Below, piece after piece: positions 9,188 through 17,941 of a stretch of DNA of 34,164 nt. Both the position numbers and the translations under genes were made by a program. Position 1 is the stretch's first letter; each line of letters begins with the position of its first letter. The DNA comes from Limnoraphis robusta CS-951 (lineage in GTDB: Bacteria; Cyanobacteriota; Cyanobacteriia; Cyanobacteriales; Microcoleaceae). The notes under the pieces were generated by a model. That model saw nothing but the letters and a program-made list of their open reading frames with translations. It searched no databases and was not told the origin of the DNA. The stretch spans positions 1 to 34,164 of the forward strand of contig NZ_LATL02000073.1 of assembly GCF_000972705.2 (NCBI RefSeq), written 5' to 3'.

Positions 9188-9592
9188 GCAATTCCGCAGC
9201 GTTAGGTCTTGAGACTACAGGCTTGATTGAACCCTCAACTGAACGGACTTCCGACTTGGCCTGTTGCCTGTCGAAGCCGGAAAAATACGATAAAATTGAC
9301 AAACATCTGACGGTGCCTCTAAATCTTGTCAGGGGGTGAGGTGTTCATCACTCACATACAGATCGCAATTGCTAAAATTTTGATCGAAACTGATTCGTTT
9401 TCCATCTTTTGATGAAACTTGGCACTATAATGTGATTCGGAGGTGGCAGAGGCTCCTAACACCATCAAAAACTAGACCGGACTCTTGCAGTTCTCTTGAG
9501 AATCAGAGAAAATGCTTGAGTGCTGGACTGAAAGTTTTTTGAGAAAATAGAGTACAACTTGGAAGCGTCCAACGGCGCTACGGGATAGAATT
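9188..9592. other. murB-ebfC spacer with possible promoters
   Basis: This stretch of about 400 bases shows no believable gene. A consensus -35 TTGACA at 9296-9301 is followed after 17 nt by CTAAAT (9319-9324), a poor -10. A separate consensus TATAAT lies at 9426-9431 without a good -35. Either could drive ebfC and the phosphatase gene, leaving a leader of 170-270 nt. Nothing else stands out. Confidence 0.35.
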
Positions 9593-9940
9593 ATGACAAA
9601 GCAAGGACAAGGATTTGGCTTCGGCATGGGCAAAATGAAAGAACTAGCCGACGCTTTCAAAAAGGCTCAACAGGTTCAAGAAGGAGCGAAAAAGCTTCAA
9701 GAAGATTTAGATCGCCTAGAAATTCCTGGAGAAGCCGCAGGAGGTTTAGTGAAAGTCTATCTGAGTGGCAACCAAGAACCCCGTCGTGTGGAAATCTCAC
9801 CCGATGTTATGGGTGAAGGCGCGGAAGTCGTCTCTGCACTGGTTTTAGAAGCAATGCAACAAGCCTACGACAACTCTACCGCTACCATGCGTTCTCGCAT
9901 GGAAGAGTTGACAGGGGGACTGAATCTGCCCGGAATGTAA
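9593..9940 (+). CDS. YbaB/EbfC family nucleoid-associated protein
   Basis: This small DNA-binding protein of the YbaB/EbfC family has 115 residues. The sequence shows the typical order: a Gly/Lys-rich start ([15 protein letters not shown]), a long amphipathic helix with [17 protein letters not shown], the [20 protein letters not shown] strand pair, and a C-terminal helix ending in LPGM. Family members are dimers that bind DNA with little sequence preference. In many bacteria the gene lies beside dnaX and recR; here the neighbour 23 nt downstream is a phosphatase gene, and the two probably form an operon. Confidence 0.9.
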   Translation: MTKQGQGFGFGMGKMKELADAFKKAQQVQEGAKKLQEDLDRLEIPGEAAGGLVKVYLSGNQEPRRVEISPDVMGEGAEVVSALVLEAMQQAYDNSTATMRSRMEELTGGLNLPGM

Positions 9941-9963
9941 CCCGAAATTCTAGCCCTTGAGCG

Positions 9964-10452
9964 ATGCCCTATAAATTATTATTTGTGTGCCTGGGGAATA
10001 TCTGCCGATCCCCCTCGGCAGAAAATATTATGAATCACCTGATTGATCAAGCGGATCTAACTGGCTCGATTATCTGTGATTCAGCCGGAACTTCTAGTTA
10101 TCATATCGGTAGTCCCCCCGATGCTCGGATGAGTATCGCAGCTAAAGCCCGAGGAATTGTCCTAAAAGGCCAAGCACGCCAGTTTAGGCGACAAGACTTT
10201 GAAGACTTTGATTTGATTTTGGCAATGGATCAAGATAACTATGAATCGATTCTTGACCTCGATCCGACCCGTCAATATCGAGATCAAGTTAAGCTGATGT
10301 GCGAGTTCTGTCGCCATCACCGGATCAAGGAAGTTCCCGATCCCTATTATGGTGGCTCTGAAGGATTCAATCGGGTCATTGATATTTTACTAGATGCCTG
10401 TGAAGGTTTACTCGAGTACGTGCAGAATCAACCCCAGTTTCAAAGGGCTTAA
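9964..10452 (+). CDS. Low-molecular-weight protein-tyrosine phosphatase
   Basis: A cytosolic phosphatase of 162 residues from the LMW-PTP family. The N-terminal P-loop VCLGNICRSPS carries the catalytic Cys9 and Arg15 of the CX5R motif. The general-acid aspartate is in VPDPYYGG near residue 123, and both motifs are intact. Family members dephosphorylate tyrosine on proteins, often opposing BY-kinases that control exopolysaccharide export; no such kinase is in this window. It follows ebfC after 23 nt on the same strand. The start ATG 9964 puts the catalytic loop at its normal place. Confidence 0.93.
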   Translation: MPYKLLFVCLGNICRSPSAENIMNHLIDQADLTGSIICDSAGTSSYHIGSPPDARMSIAAKARGIVLKGQARQFRRQDFEDFDLILAMDQDNYESILDLDPTRQYRDQVKLMCEFCRHHRIKEVPDPYYGGSEGFNRVIDILLDACEGLLEYVQNQPQFQRA

Positions 10453-10571
10453 TGGTGTTGTTGCTCGGGGTTCAGGGGAATGCTGTTTTCAGAGGGTTTG
10501 AGCCGTTGTCTCGGCGATCAAATCCTAGAAAATATCCAAAATCTCAACTCAACCTGTGAGAATGGAATCCT

Positions 10572-11759
10572 ATGGCACACAGTCTTACTCCTTCCCCGAC
10601 GACAGAATACTTAACTGAAGAAGAGGAAGAGGACTCAAACTTAGACTATTTCTATGATGAACCCGGAACAATACCGGGAGAGCTTGACCTTGAACCTGAT
10701 GACCCGCAGCCGAAAATAGTCCTGATTAACTATGACTCCACGAAATCTACACGGGTATTACTCAATCAACCTCTAGACTGTATTCCCTACCTGACAACAG
10801 AAACCGTCACTTGGTTGGATATTCAAGGATTGGGAAATATTGAAACTTGGCAACAAATGTCGGAGATTTTTAAGTTTCATCCCTTGGCTTTAGAAGATGT
10901 GGTGAATGTTCCTCAACGTCCTAAAGTCGTTTACTATGAAGATCCCGATCAAATTGTTATCGTTGCCTGGATGGTTCTGCTCAAACCAAACTCCATGACG
11001 CTGCATCGAGAACAGGTGAGTTTGATTTTGGGAGAGAATTACCTGATAACCGTTCAGGAAGAACCCCGATACGACTGCTTACAACCTGTGCGTGATCGGA
11101 TTCGCAATAATCAGGGTAGCATCCGCAAGCATCGATCGGATTATTTGGCTTATGCCATTTTGGATGCGATTATTGATGGATTTTTTCCCGTGATAGAATA
11201 CTACAGCGATCAACTCGAAGAATTAGAAGATGAAGTTCTGTTTAAACCCACTTCTGATACGTTGAGAAAAATCTATGAAATAAAACAAGAAATGTTGGTT
11301 TTACGACGGGCAATTTGGGCGCAACGAGAAGCGATTAATATTTTAATTCGCGATCGCACAAGCTTAATTAACAAAAGGGTTAGAGTCTATCTACGGGATT
11401 GTTATGATCATACGATTAATATCCTAGAAATGCTCGAAACCTATCGCGAACTCTCCGCAGATATGATCAATGTTTATATGTCCACAATAAGCAATAAAAT
11501 GAATGAGATTATGAAAATTCTCACCGTCATTTCGACCATTTTTATTCCCTTAACGTTCATTGCCGGAGTTTATGGGATGAACTTCAATCCAGAAGCCTCT
11601 CCCTGGAATATGCCCGAATTAAATTGGTCTTGGGGTTATCCCATTTGCTTGGGGGTGATGTTTGCAGTTGGAATTAGTTTATTTATGTTCTTTTGGCGAA
11701 GAGGTTGGTTTGAAGACTTTTCGGGCTTGAAACCTAAGAAAGAAGTCAAAGAAAGTTGA
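10572..11759 (+). CDS. corA: CorA-type magnesium/cobalt channel
   Basis: This inner-membrane divalent cation channel has 395 residues. It has a long cytosolic N-terminal domain and two C-terminal membrane helices. The first helix ends in the diagnostic YGMN motif (FIAGVYGMNFNPEASPW), and the second is IC-LGVMFAVGISLFMFFW followed by positive residues. The extreme N terminus is strongly acidic and low in complexity (EEEEED near residue 18), an extension typical of cyanobacterial copies. CorA proteins are pentamers carrying Mg2+, sometimes Co2+ or Ni2+. A cobalt-related locus lies 3 kb downstream, but there is no evidence that they are linked. Confidence 0.94.
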   Translation: MAHSLTPSPTTEYLTEEEEEDSNLDYFYDEPGTIPGELDLEPDDPQPKIVLINYDSTKSTRVLLNQPLDCIPYLTTETVTWLDIQGLGNIETWQQMSEIFKFHPLALEDVVNVPQRPKVVYYEDPDQIVIVAWMVLLKPNSMTLHREQVSLILGENYLITVQEEPRYDCLQPVRDRIRNNQGSIRKHRSDYLAYAILDAIIDGFFPVIEYYSDQLEELEDEVLFKPTSDTLRKIYEIKQEMLVLRRAIWAQREAINILIRDRTSLINKRVRVYLRDCYDHTINILEMLETYRELSADMINVYMSTISNKMNEIMKILTVISTIFIPLTFIAGVYGMNFNPEASPWNMPELNWSWGYPICLGVMFAVGISLFMFFWRRGWFEDFSGLKPKKEVKES

Positions 11760-12004
11760 AGGTCGGAAAGTCAAAAAATGCAACCCTCACCGTCATAGAG
11801 ATCTCATATGAAATAGAGATATTGCCAAATCTCCCTTTGATATGTGATAGTTTGGAAGATCAAAGACCATCACCGAACGTCAAGAAAACAGATTCTTATA
11901 AGGAAAAACGGATTAAGCTATCTGTAAGAAGTCTATATCTATGCGTTTTATAGTTAAGTTAATCTGTTCTTCCGCTCACTATCCGTTTTAAATCGTTGCC
12001 CCCC

Positions 12005-13738
12005 ATGATGTACAAAAACAAATCATCCCTCTGGCTGACCCTGGGAGCGGCTGCCCTTCTGATCGGAGGGGGTTTCGCTACCTACTACGTTGTCGTTTCG
12101 AGAAAAGCACTCGAAAACGTTCCCATTGGGGCGACTATTGTGCCTCAAGATGCAATGATGGCGGTTTCGTTCTCCACCGAACCTAAACAGTGGGAAAAAC
12201 TGCGCGAGTACGGCACGACAGAATCTAAAGCCGCTCTCAACAAAACCATCGGACAATGGCGCGATCGCCTGTTTACCAACAGTGGTTTTGACTACCAAAA
12301 AGACATTCAACCTTGGGTGGGAGATCAAGTCATGGTAGCATGGCTACCCCATCAAACCATCACCTCCGGTACACTCCCCAAACCAGACTCACCCCCTTCT
12401 TCCCCCACAGAACCCGCAATGGTGATGGTGTTTCCCATTGACAACCCTCAAAAAGCCCAAGAAGTCCTCGCTCAACCGAAATTACTCACAGAAGGTGATG
12501 TCGTCGAGCGTACCTATCGCGGGATTGAAATTATAGAAACCCAAGGCTTACCGACGCAAAATTATTCAATCGCCGTCTTGGGTGAAAAGTTTCTACTCGT
12601 GACAACCGATGCAAACGCCACAGATCGCACCATTGATACTTTTCGCGGAGAAGCCTCCATTGCCAAAACCACAGGCTATGCAAGTGCGATCGAAAAAATT
12701 AAAACTTCCCGAGCTTTTGCAGAAATTTATCTGAATATTCCGGTGGCTGCGAGTGTCGCCTCTTTCACCTCCGCTCAACCCATTGCGCCCGAAAATTTAG
12801 AAAAATTGCAGCAGCATCAAGGATTTGCCAGCAGTGTGGTTTTAGAATCAGGAGGAATTGGATTTAAAGGCATTTCTTGGTACAAACCCAGTAGTCAAAA
12901 AACCCTAGTGGTTGAAAACAAATCTCAGAATATGCTGCGACGGATTCCGAATAATGCCATCATGGTCATGGCAGGCGGAAATTTGCAGCGATTGTGGCAA
13001 GATTACAGTAAAGATGCGGCTTCAAATCCGATTGCACCTTTAAGTCCAGAAGCGCTCAGTTCCAGCTTAAAAAAAGCCACTGAGATGGATTTAGAAAAAG
13101 ACTTTTTGAGTTGGATGGGCGGAGAATTTGCCCTGTCATTAATTCCAGCAATTCCGAACAAACAAACCCCACAAAAGTTTTCGGCGGGATTGGCTTTGAT
13201 GCTCGAAACCAGCGATCGCAAAGCGGCTGAAACGACTTTAGAAAAGTTGGATCAGGTGATGAAGTCCAAAAAATTTCAGGTAGAATCTACTCAAATTCAA
13301 GGCAAACCTGTAATCCAGTGGACCTCTCCCTACGGTGGATTTAGTGTAACTCGTGGCTGGCTGGATGAAAATGTGCTGTTTGCCACCTTGGGAGCGCCTG
13401 TGGCTAATCAAATTTTACCGCTACCCTCAGAAGTGATTACCTCAAATCCCTTATTCAAGGGAACGCTACCCACTGAATTGAGTCCGAATAATGGCAGTTT
13501 CTTTGTGGATGTCGAACGAGTCTTTGATCGGCGAAATCTGTCTTTACCTCAGCTTCCTCCCCAACAAGCGGTTTGGAGCAATGCAATTCGTTCTATTGGG
13601 GTAACAGCAGCAGTTGTCAGCGATCGCAGCACTCGTTATGATGCTTTTGTCAAAATCAAAGATGGTGTTCAACCGACTTTACCTGCACCGACTCAGCCAA
13701 CGCCGACTCCCGAGGATGAAAACACACCACCCGAATAG
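12005..13738 (+). CDS. DUF3352 domain-containing protein, membrane-anchored
   Basis: This protein of about 577 residues fits the DUF3352 family, common in cyanobacteria and of unknown function. Directly after MMYKNKSS comes one hydrophobic segment (SLWLTLGAAALLIGGGFATYYVVV) that works as a signal anchor, so the bulk should be outside the cytosolic membrane face. The start PIGATIVPQDAMMAVSFSTEP and the repeated WVGDQVMVAW / WMGGEFALSL pattern suggest two related halves. The C terminus is a Pro/Thr-rich tail. ATG 12005 and 12008 are both possible; a TTG at 11996 also leads into the frame. No Shine-Dalgarno is clear. Confidence 0.8.
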   Translation: MMYKNKSSLWLTLGAAALLIGGGFATYYVVVSRKALENVPIGATIVPQDAMMAVSFSTEPKQWEKLREYGTTESKAALNKTIGQWRDRLFTNSGFDYQKDIQPWVGDQVMVAWLPHQTITSGTLPKPDSPPSSPTEPAMVMVFPIDNPQKAQEVLAQPKLLTEGDVVERTYRGIEIIETQGLPTQNYSIAVLGEKFLLVTTDANATDRTIDTFRGEASIAKTTGYASAIEKIKTSRAFAEIYLNIPVAASVASFTSAQPIAPENLEKLQQHQGFASSVVLESGGIGFKGISWYKPSSQKTLVVENKSQNMLRRIPNNAIMVMAGGNLQRLWQDYSKDAASNPIAPLSPEALSSSLKKATEMDLEKDFLSWMGGEFALSLIPAIPNKQTPQKFSAGLALMLETSDRKAAETTLEKLDQVMKSKKFQVESTQIQGKPVIQWTSPYGGFSVTRGWLDENVLFATLGAPVANQILPLPSEVITSNPLFKGTLPTELSPNNGSFFVDVERVFDRRNLSLPQLPPQQAVWSNAIRSIGVTAAVVSDRSTRYDAFVKIKDGVQPTLPAPTQPTPTPEDENTPPE

Positions 13739-13928
13739 AACGACGGTTCTGCTCAATTGCTCAAACTGGCTTCCGTATTTTTACATAAAAAATTTCAGAA
13801 GATCATACTTGCTGTTGAACTGAAAACTAGAAAATTAACGGAGGCGGTTATCAACAAAAATTGTTAGGCTGAAAAGACTTGGGACAATCCCTCTGTTTTT
13901 TCATTTCCGTAAGGAATCGAGTTTCAAA

Positions 13929-14288
13929 ATGATGATTCTGACTCTTTTAATTCGGGGCTATATTTTAATCGGTCTGGTCTTTTTTTCTCACGCTCTCAAA
14001 ACATTCCTCAAAGATCAATCAACTCCCAAAACTGACACCAGTTCTTGGATAGTTCTCGGACTCGCCCCCGTCTTATGGCCGTTTGTCCTGCCATTATCCT
14101 ACCTCGAACGTCAAGCCAATGGGCATCGTAGCGATCGCTATACTCCTCATTTTGAGGGGGTTGAACTCAATAAACCCACCGTGCAGTATCGTCTTTCTGC
14201 GCCGCCCTTGGTTGAACGTCAAAATCCTCAACTCAGTGCTTCCCCATCTGATAACAAATATTTCAATAACACGAACAACATTGCCTAA
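13929..14288 (+). CDS. Small membrane protein of unknown function
   Basis: This 119-residue protein is not recognised as a named family. It has two hydrophobic segments, about residues 3-23 and 43-60, separated by a short polar loop. A Pro/Asn/Gln-rich hydrophilic C-terminal half follows, ending in NNTNNIA. The layout suggests a two-helix membrane protein with a soluble tail. The start ATG has a purine-rich stretch (AAGGAAT) about 14 nt upstream. It lies in its own transcription context, 190 nt after the DUF3352 gene and before the cobalamin riboswitch. It is likely a real cyanobacterial hypothetical gene, because the codon use resembles its neighbours. Confidence 0.6.
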   Translation: MMILTLLIRGYILIGLVFFSHALKTFLKDQSTPKTDTSSWIVLGLAPVLWPFVLPLSYLERQANGHRSDRYTPHFEGVELNKPTVQYRLSAPPLVERQNPQLSASPSDNKYFNNTNNIA

Positions 14289-14409
14289 CTTCCTCTCAAA
14301 CAACTTCGATCATCTACCTCCGCTTAATCTTCCTCTTTTCAATTAATTTTGATTTCAACTTGTAAATAAACGCAGCAATTGCTCCTATCTGTGATATTGT
14401 TTAGGGATA

Positions 14410-14530
14410 GATCGGTTCTGATAGGGGTCAGCTATCAGACTTAAGGGGGAAAGTCCAGTGGAAATCTGGCGCTGTCCCGCAACTGTAATGAGACGCTTGC
14501 ACGTTCTCAGAGTCAGAATGCCCGCCGATC
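14410..14530 (+). promoter_or_regulatory. Cobalamin (B12) riboswitch
   Basis: The aptamer is closed by P1 with GATCGG (14410-14415) pairing with CCGATC (14525-14530). Inside are the core GGAAATCTGGC...CCCGCAACTGTAATG (about 14460-14490), a hairpin from GAGACG (14490-14495) to CGTTCTC (14502-14508), and the B12 box AGTCAGAATGCCCGCC at 14511-14526. These match the established cobalamin riboswitch consensus. It is in the leader of hupE and cobW, so B12 is predicted to lower their expression. The AGACGC at 14491-14496 can also pair with GCGTCT at 14550-14555, a candidate switch in the expression platform. Confidence 0.93.
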
Positions 14531-14793
14531 ATCTCAGTCCACCGTGAGCGCGTCTGCGAGGTACAGATAGTGTTGAATGTGATTTTTTTTGATTGCTGGC
14601 AATCTAGACTTCCGCCGCTACATCGGGAAGTTAATAATTTTCAACAGTTTAAATCCAGATCTTAACTCACCTTTCCCCCTGGCTGGCTAACAGTTATTGG
14701 GGTCTATTTTTGTGTGGAAAGCAAGTTAATCAAGGGAGGAACTGCTTTCCTCAGCAGGTTGTTTTATTCTCATTAAAATTGAATTCAATCAAG
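14531..14793 (+). other. Leader between riboswitch aptamer and hupE
   Basis: This 5' leader of about 260 nt carries the expression platform. Features seen are GCGTCT at 14550-14555, a T8 run near 14583-14590, and a CTTCC...GGAAG hairpin around 14609-14630. A GGGAGGAA near 14735-14742 precedes ORF-like sequence, but the HupE protein start at 14794 fits the family better. Whether the switch acts on termination or translation cannot be decided by eye. Confidence 0.5.
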
Positions 14794-15450
14794 ATGTCTA
14801 AACTCAGAAATTTTCAACTCAACTCTTCTATTGCTGTCGGCTTATTATTAAGTCTCAGCCTGATGATTATCGCTTCCCCCGCCAGCGCTCATCATCCTTT
14901 TGGCGGTGAAACCCCTTCAAATTGGCTGGAAGGATTTCTCTCGGGTTTAGCTCATCCCGTCATCGGTTTAGATCATTTTACCTTTGTTGTGGCTATCGGG
15001 TTATTCGCTGCACTCAAAGGTTCTACAGCCGGCTTTTTCATTCCCTTCTCGTTTATTTTAGCAACTCTTAGCGGAACCGGACTTCATCTTTTAAATGTTA
15101 ATTTACCTGTTCCAGAAGTGGTAATTTCTGCTTCTGTACTCGCGTTTGGAATCTTGCTCACCCAGAAAAATAGCCCCAATTTAGTAGGGTTAATTAGCCT
15201 CAGTATTCTCGCTGGAATTTTTCATGGTTATGCTTACGGAGAAGCCATTGTTGGGGCGCAAATGACACCGCTCATTGCCTATTTATCAGGCTTTGCTCTT
15301 GTGCAACTGATTGTTAGTTTAATAGCTTATCAAATCGGACGATTCACTCTGAAAACCATTCCGGATCAACCCAATCTCAATCTGCGGTTTGCTGGATTTA
15401 CAATCTGTGGTGTAGGTGCGGCTTTTCTAGCAACAACATTGCTCGGTTAA
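14794..15450 (+). CDS. hupE: HupE/UreJ-family metal transporter, probably cobalt
   Basis: This membrane protein has 218 residues from ATG 14794. A signal peptide ends in SPASA, followed by HHPFGGE, the metal-capturing N terminus of HupE/UreJ proteins. The family motif HPVIGLDHFTF comes next, and HGYAYGEAI occurs in a later helix. About six to seven membrane segments are visible. HupE/UreJ proteins carry Ni2+ or Co2+; the upstream cobalamin riboswitch and the downstream COG0523 GTPase point to cobalt for B12 synthesis. An in-frame ATG at 14710 would add 28 residues without family likeness. The stop is 49 nt before cobW, so a bicistronic message is likely. The metal is inferred, not shown. Confidence 0.88.
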   Translation: MSKLRNFQLNSSIAVGLLLSLSLMIIASPASAHHPFGGETPSNWLEGFLSGLAHPVIGLDHFTFVVAIGLFAALKGSTAGFFIPFSFILATLSGTGLHLLNVNLPVPEVVISASVLAFGILLTQKNSPNLVGLISLSILAGIFHGYAYGEAIVGAQMTPLIAYLSGFALVQLIVSLIAYQIGRFTLKTIPDQPNLNLRFAGFTICGVGAAFLATTLLG

Positions 15451-15499
15451 TATCTTCAATCAACTGATTCTCACCTGTAAAAAATCCTCAAAAAACGCT

Positions 15500-16537
15500 A
15501 TGCACAAAATACCCGTTACCGTCGTGACCGGCTTTCTCGGAGCAGGTAAAACCACCTTAGTTCGTCATCTTTTGCAAAATAATCAAGGACGGAGAATTGC
15601 CGTTTTAGTGAATGAATTTGGGGAAATGGGAATAGATGGGGAACTCTTACGTTCCTGTCAAATTTGCGAAGAAGACGAAACCCCAGAAAATAATATTGTC
15701 GAACTAACAAACGGCTGTTTATGCTGCACGGTTCAAGAAGAATTTTATCCGACGATGCAGGAACTTCTCAAGCGACGTGATAAAATTGATTGTATTCTGG
15801 TTGAAACCTCTGGATTAGCCTTACCTAAACCCCTGATACAAGCGTTTCGTTGGCCGGAAATTCGCAATAGTGCAACCGTTGATGGGGTTCTGACGGTAGT
15901 GGATGCTCAAGCATTAGCTGCGGGGACTTTGGTGGGAGATTTAGAAGCTTTAGAAGCTCAACGCCAAGCTGATCCGAATTTGGAACATGAAACGCCCATT
16001 GAAGAGTTATTTGAAGATCAATTAGCTTGTGCGGATCTGGTTTTATTAACAAAAACGGATTTAGTAGATGAAAATTCGTTAACCCAAGTTCGAGAATGGT
16101 TACACCGAGAACTTCCCGCAGGTGTGAAAATTGTTTCTTGTCAGCAAGGAGAGATTGATACTAATCTTTTGTTGGGGTTTAATGCAGCAGTCGAAGACCA
16201 TTTAGAGAGTCGTCCGAGTCATCATGATCACGAAGAAGAACACGAACATGATGATGAAATTAATGCAGTACAGTTTATTGTTGATCAAGCCTTTGAACCG
16301 AAAACTTTAATTGAAAAATTACAAGAATTAGTTCAACAACAGGAAATTTATCGAATAAAAGGCTTTGTTCATGTTCCAAATAAACCGATGCGAATGGTAT
16401 TGCAAGGCGTCGGAAATCGTTTTGATTCTTTTTATGATCGTCTTTGGTTGAGTGATGAACCTCGACAAACTCGCTTAGTCTTTATCGGACGAGAATTGAA
16501 TTTAACTCAGGTTGAACAAGCCATTTTGAACGGATAA
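15500..16537 (+). CDS. cobW: CobW-type GTPase (COG0523)
   Basis: This metal-chaperone GTPase of 345 residues belongs to the COG0523 family. The Walker A is GFLGAGKT at 11-18, the metal site CxCC lies at 73-76 in NGCLCC, and TKTD at 184-187 specifies guanine. A His/Asp/Glu-rich linker at 234-250 (including HHDHEEEHEHDD) is a probable metal reservoir. The C-terminal CobW domain follows. Members of the family deliver Zn, Co or other metals. Position behind a B12 riboswitch and hupE makes the cobalamin-linked CobW role the best reading. No nearby corrin gene confirms it. Confidence 0.9.
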   Translation: MHKIPVTVVTGFLGAGKTTLVRHLLQNNQGRRIAVLVNEFGEMGIDGELLRSCQICEEDETPENNIVELTNGCLCCTVQEEFYPTMQELLKRRDKIDCILVETSGLALPKPLIQAFRWPEIRNSATVDGVLTVVDAQALAAGTLVGDLEALEAQRQADPNLEHETPIEELFEDQLACADLVLLTKTDLVDENSLTQVREWLHRELPAGVKIVSCQQGEIDTNLLLGFNAAVEDHLESRPSHHDHEEEHEHDDEINAVQFIVDQAFEPKTLIEKLQELVQQQEIYRIKGFVHVPNKPMRMVLQGVGNRFDSFYDRLWLSDEPRQTRLVFIGRELNLTQVEQAILNG

Positions 16538-16925
16538 CTCTGATTGTTCAAGATCTTGCAGACGCTCAATAGAAAGTCTCTTAGTTTTGCTTTTGTAGAG
16601 GCGCTCTTGAAGAGTGCCTCAAAAAATTATCTAATATGAAATACTTATAGCAGTTTTCAGTTCTGTTTGGGTAGAAACCCGGTTTCTAGCAGAAACCGGG
16701 TTTCTGGTTTGTACCTCATAGGAGCGCACACCGCTATAAATATTTGCTACAGATTTCCACTGTTCCCCAGTGTAGCATTATGTTCCGTATTTCATATAAA
16801 ATTTGTTGGATTTCTTTTTCTATTTCTTTGTGTTCTTTGTCTCTTTGTGGTTAAATAAGGCTTTATCCTTGTAAAAATACCTGAACTCACTGCTATTTTT
16901 TATCCAAAAAACCCAAGTTTTAGAG
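16538..16925. other. Repeat-filled spacer, no gene
   Basis: No gene is supported. A ten-bp hairpin, GAGGCGCTCT (16598-16607) with AGAGTGCCTC (16611-16620), lacks a following T run, so it is not a standard terminator. The repeat at 16634-16797 fills the middle. From about 16800 there is a pyrimidine-rich run that includes TTTGTGTTCTTTGTC. A 63-codon open frame here is made of repeat sequence and is not counted. Confidence 0.65.
16634..16797. repeat. MITE-like element with nested inverted repeats
   Basis: ATATGAAATAC (16634-16644) and GTATTTCATAT (16787-16797) are exact reverse complements and bracket 164 bp. Next to them, TATAGC and GCTATA form a second inner pair. In the middle AGAAACCCGGTTTCT (16673-16687), a 3-nt spacer and AGAAACCGGGTTTCT (16691-16705) form a perfect 15-bp inverted repeat. 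The element has no coding capacity. It looks like a non-autonomous mobile or palindromic repeat. Confidence 0.65.
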
Positions 16926-17885
16926 TCAAGAATGCGTCAGTCTTACACGAGTAAAGGTGTTAATTTGTTGGATGAGATTATCAAGTTGCGTTTGGTTAAT
17001 GTAAGGATTGAGTAAAATAATTCTTAACCAGCGTTGTCCGCGATACAGAGGAAGTGACAAAAATATATTAGCATTTTGTAGTAAATAAGCTTGTAAATCA
17101 GCATTCCATTTATCTTGATCTTCCGGTAAAATGTTTGCAGGAATACTCCGAAAACAGATAATATTTGTGTCGGGTTGACTCACCACTTCTAAATCTTGTA
17201 TTTTTGATAATTCTTGGAATAAATAATCGGTTAATTGATAGCTTTCATTAATTAATATGGCTGCTTTTTGCAGAGAGGTATGAGCAACTTCTGAAGCGAA
17301 TAAAACAGGTTGCTGGGTTTGATTCCAAATCCCCGATTTTTGTGAATCAAATGCCCGATTTCGTGCTACGGTTAGAGCTTGTAGATTGGCTAACGTGCCA
17401 CCACTTGCCATCACGCCACCGGATGTTTTACCCAAACCAAATCGCTGTGCAAATTGCTTGATTAGGTGAAATTCTAGACGCGAAAAAACAGGCGACATTT
17501 CCACACTCAGCATATTATTATTGAGTGCGGCGGCGACTAATTCTGCTAAAATAGAAATAGTCGTTGGCATTGAGTCCATATGACCCATATAGCCGGGATT
17601 TGCTGCATTCGTTGAACTTTTAATAATTGTGTTTAATTTTTCCAGTAAAACCGACTCTGGCGTTGAGGTTTCTGGAATTGAGATAAAATCTGTTAAGTCA
17701 CCTATTTCTGGAAGGGGTGAATGAGCAACAGCCGTAGCTAGGTGAGATAATATTAGGTCTAAAATTTGACTCGCCAGTTGTTCAATTTCCTGACGATTTT
17801 TCCCTTGAGGGTCAATAAAAGCAGTCTGGGGTAACTCCGAAAGATTCATCGACTGATTTGGTAATTGATTTTTTGATAGTAGCAA
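16926..17885 (-). pseudogene. Group II PLP-dependent decarboxylase with in-frame internal deletion
   Basis: This 319-residue frame matches both ends of the group II pyridoxal-dependent decarboxylase family (DDC/GAD/diaminobutyrate type). Residues 94-200 include NPGYMGHMDS, SGGTLANLQAL and SEVAHTSLQKA with the ring-stacking His202. From about residue 213 (NESYQLTDYL) the C-terminal domain continues normally to the end. Between them, roughly 150 residues expected in the family are missing. That lost stretch carries the PLP-contacting DAAxG aspartate and the HKW/QKW lysine. The junction maps near 17250-17256. The frame is preserved, with no stop codons. It cannot be a normal decarboxylase; it may be a young pseudogene, a remodelled protein or an assembly artefact. 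The ATG at 17849 is another possible start. Confidence 0.75.
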
Positions 17886-17914
17886 TAAAAAAGGGTACGG
17901 TATGCCGCACCCTT
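17886..17914 (-). terminator. Intrinsic terminator of clpC
   Basis: Read on the minus strand, AAGGGTGCGG pairs with CCGTACCCTT around a 4-nt loop (17891-17914, one mismatch), followed by a run of T (complement of A at 17887-17890). It lies 27 nt past the clpC stop and just before the decarboxylase start, so clpC transcription should end here. Confidence 0.85.
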
Positions 17915-17941
17915 AATTGTTAATACGAGTTGATTATTCGC

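Noticed and set aside
11756..11953. 65-codon open frame after corA
   Set aside because: Low-complexity, no Shine-Dalgarno, no protein features; overlaps the corA stop only by chance.
16667..16858. 63-codon open frame with a hydrophobic end
   Set aside because: It is made of the palindromic repeat and a pyrimidine-rich tail; no ribosome site.
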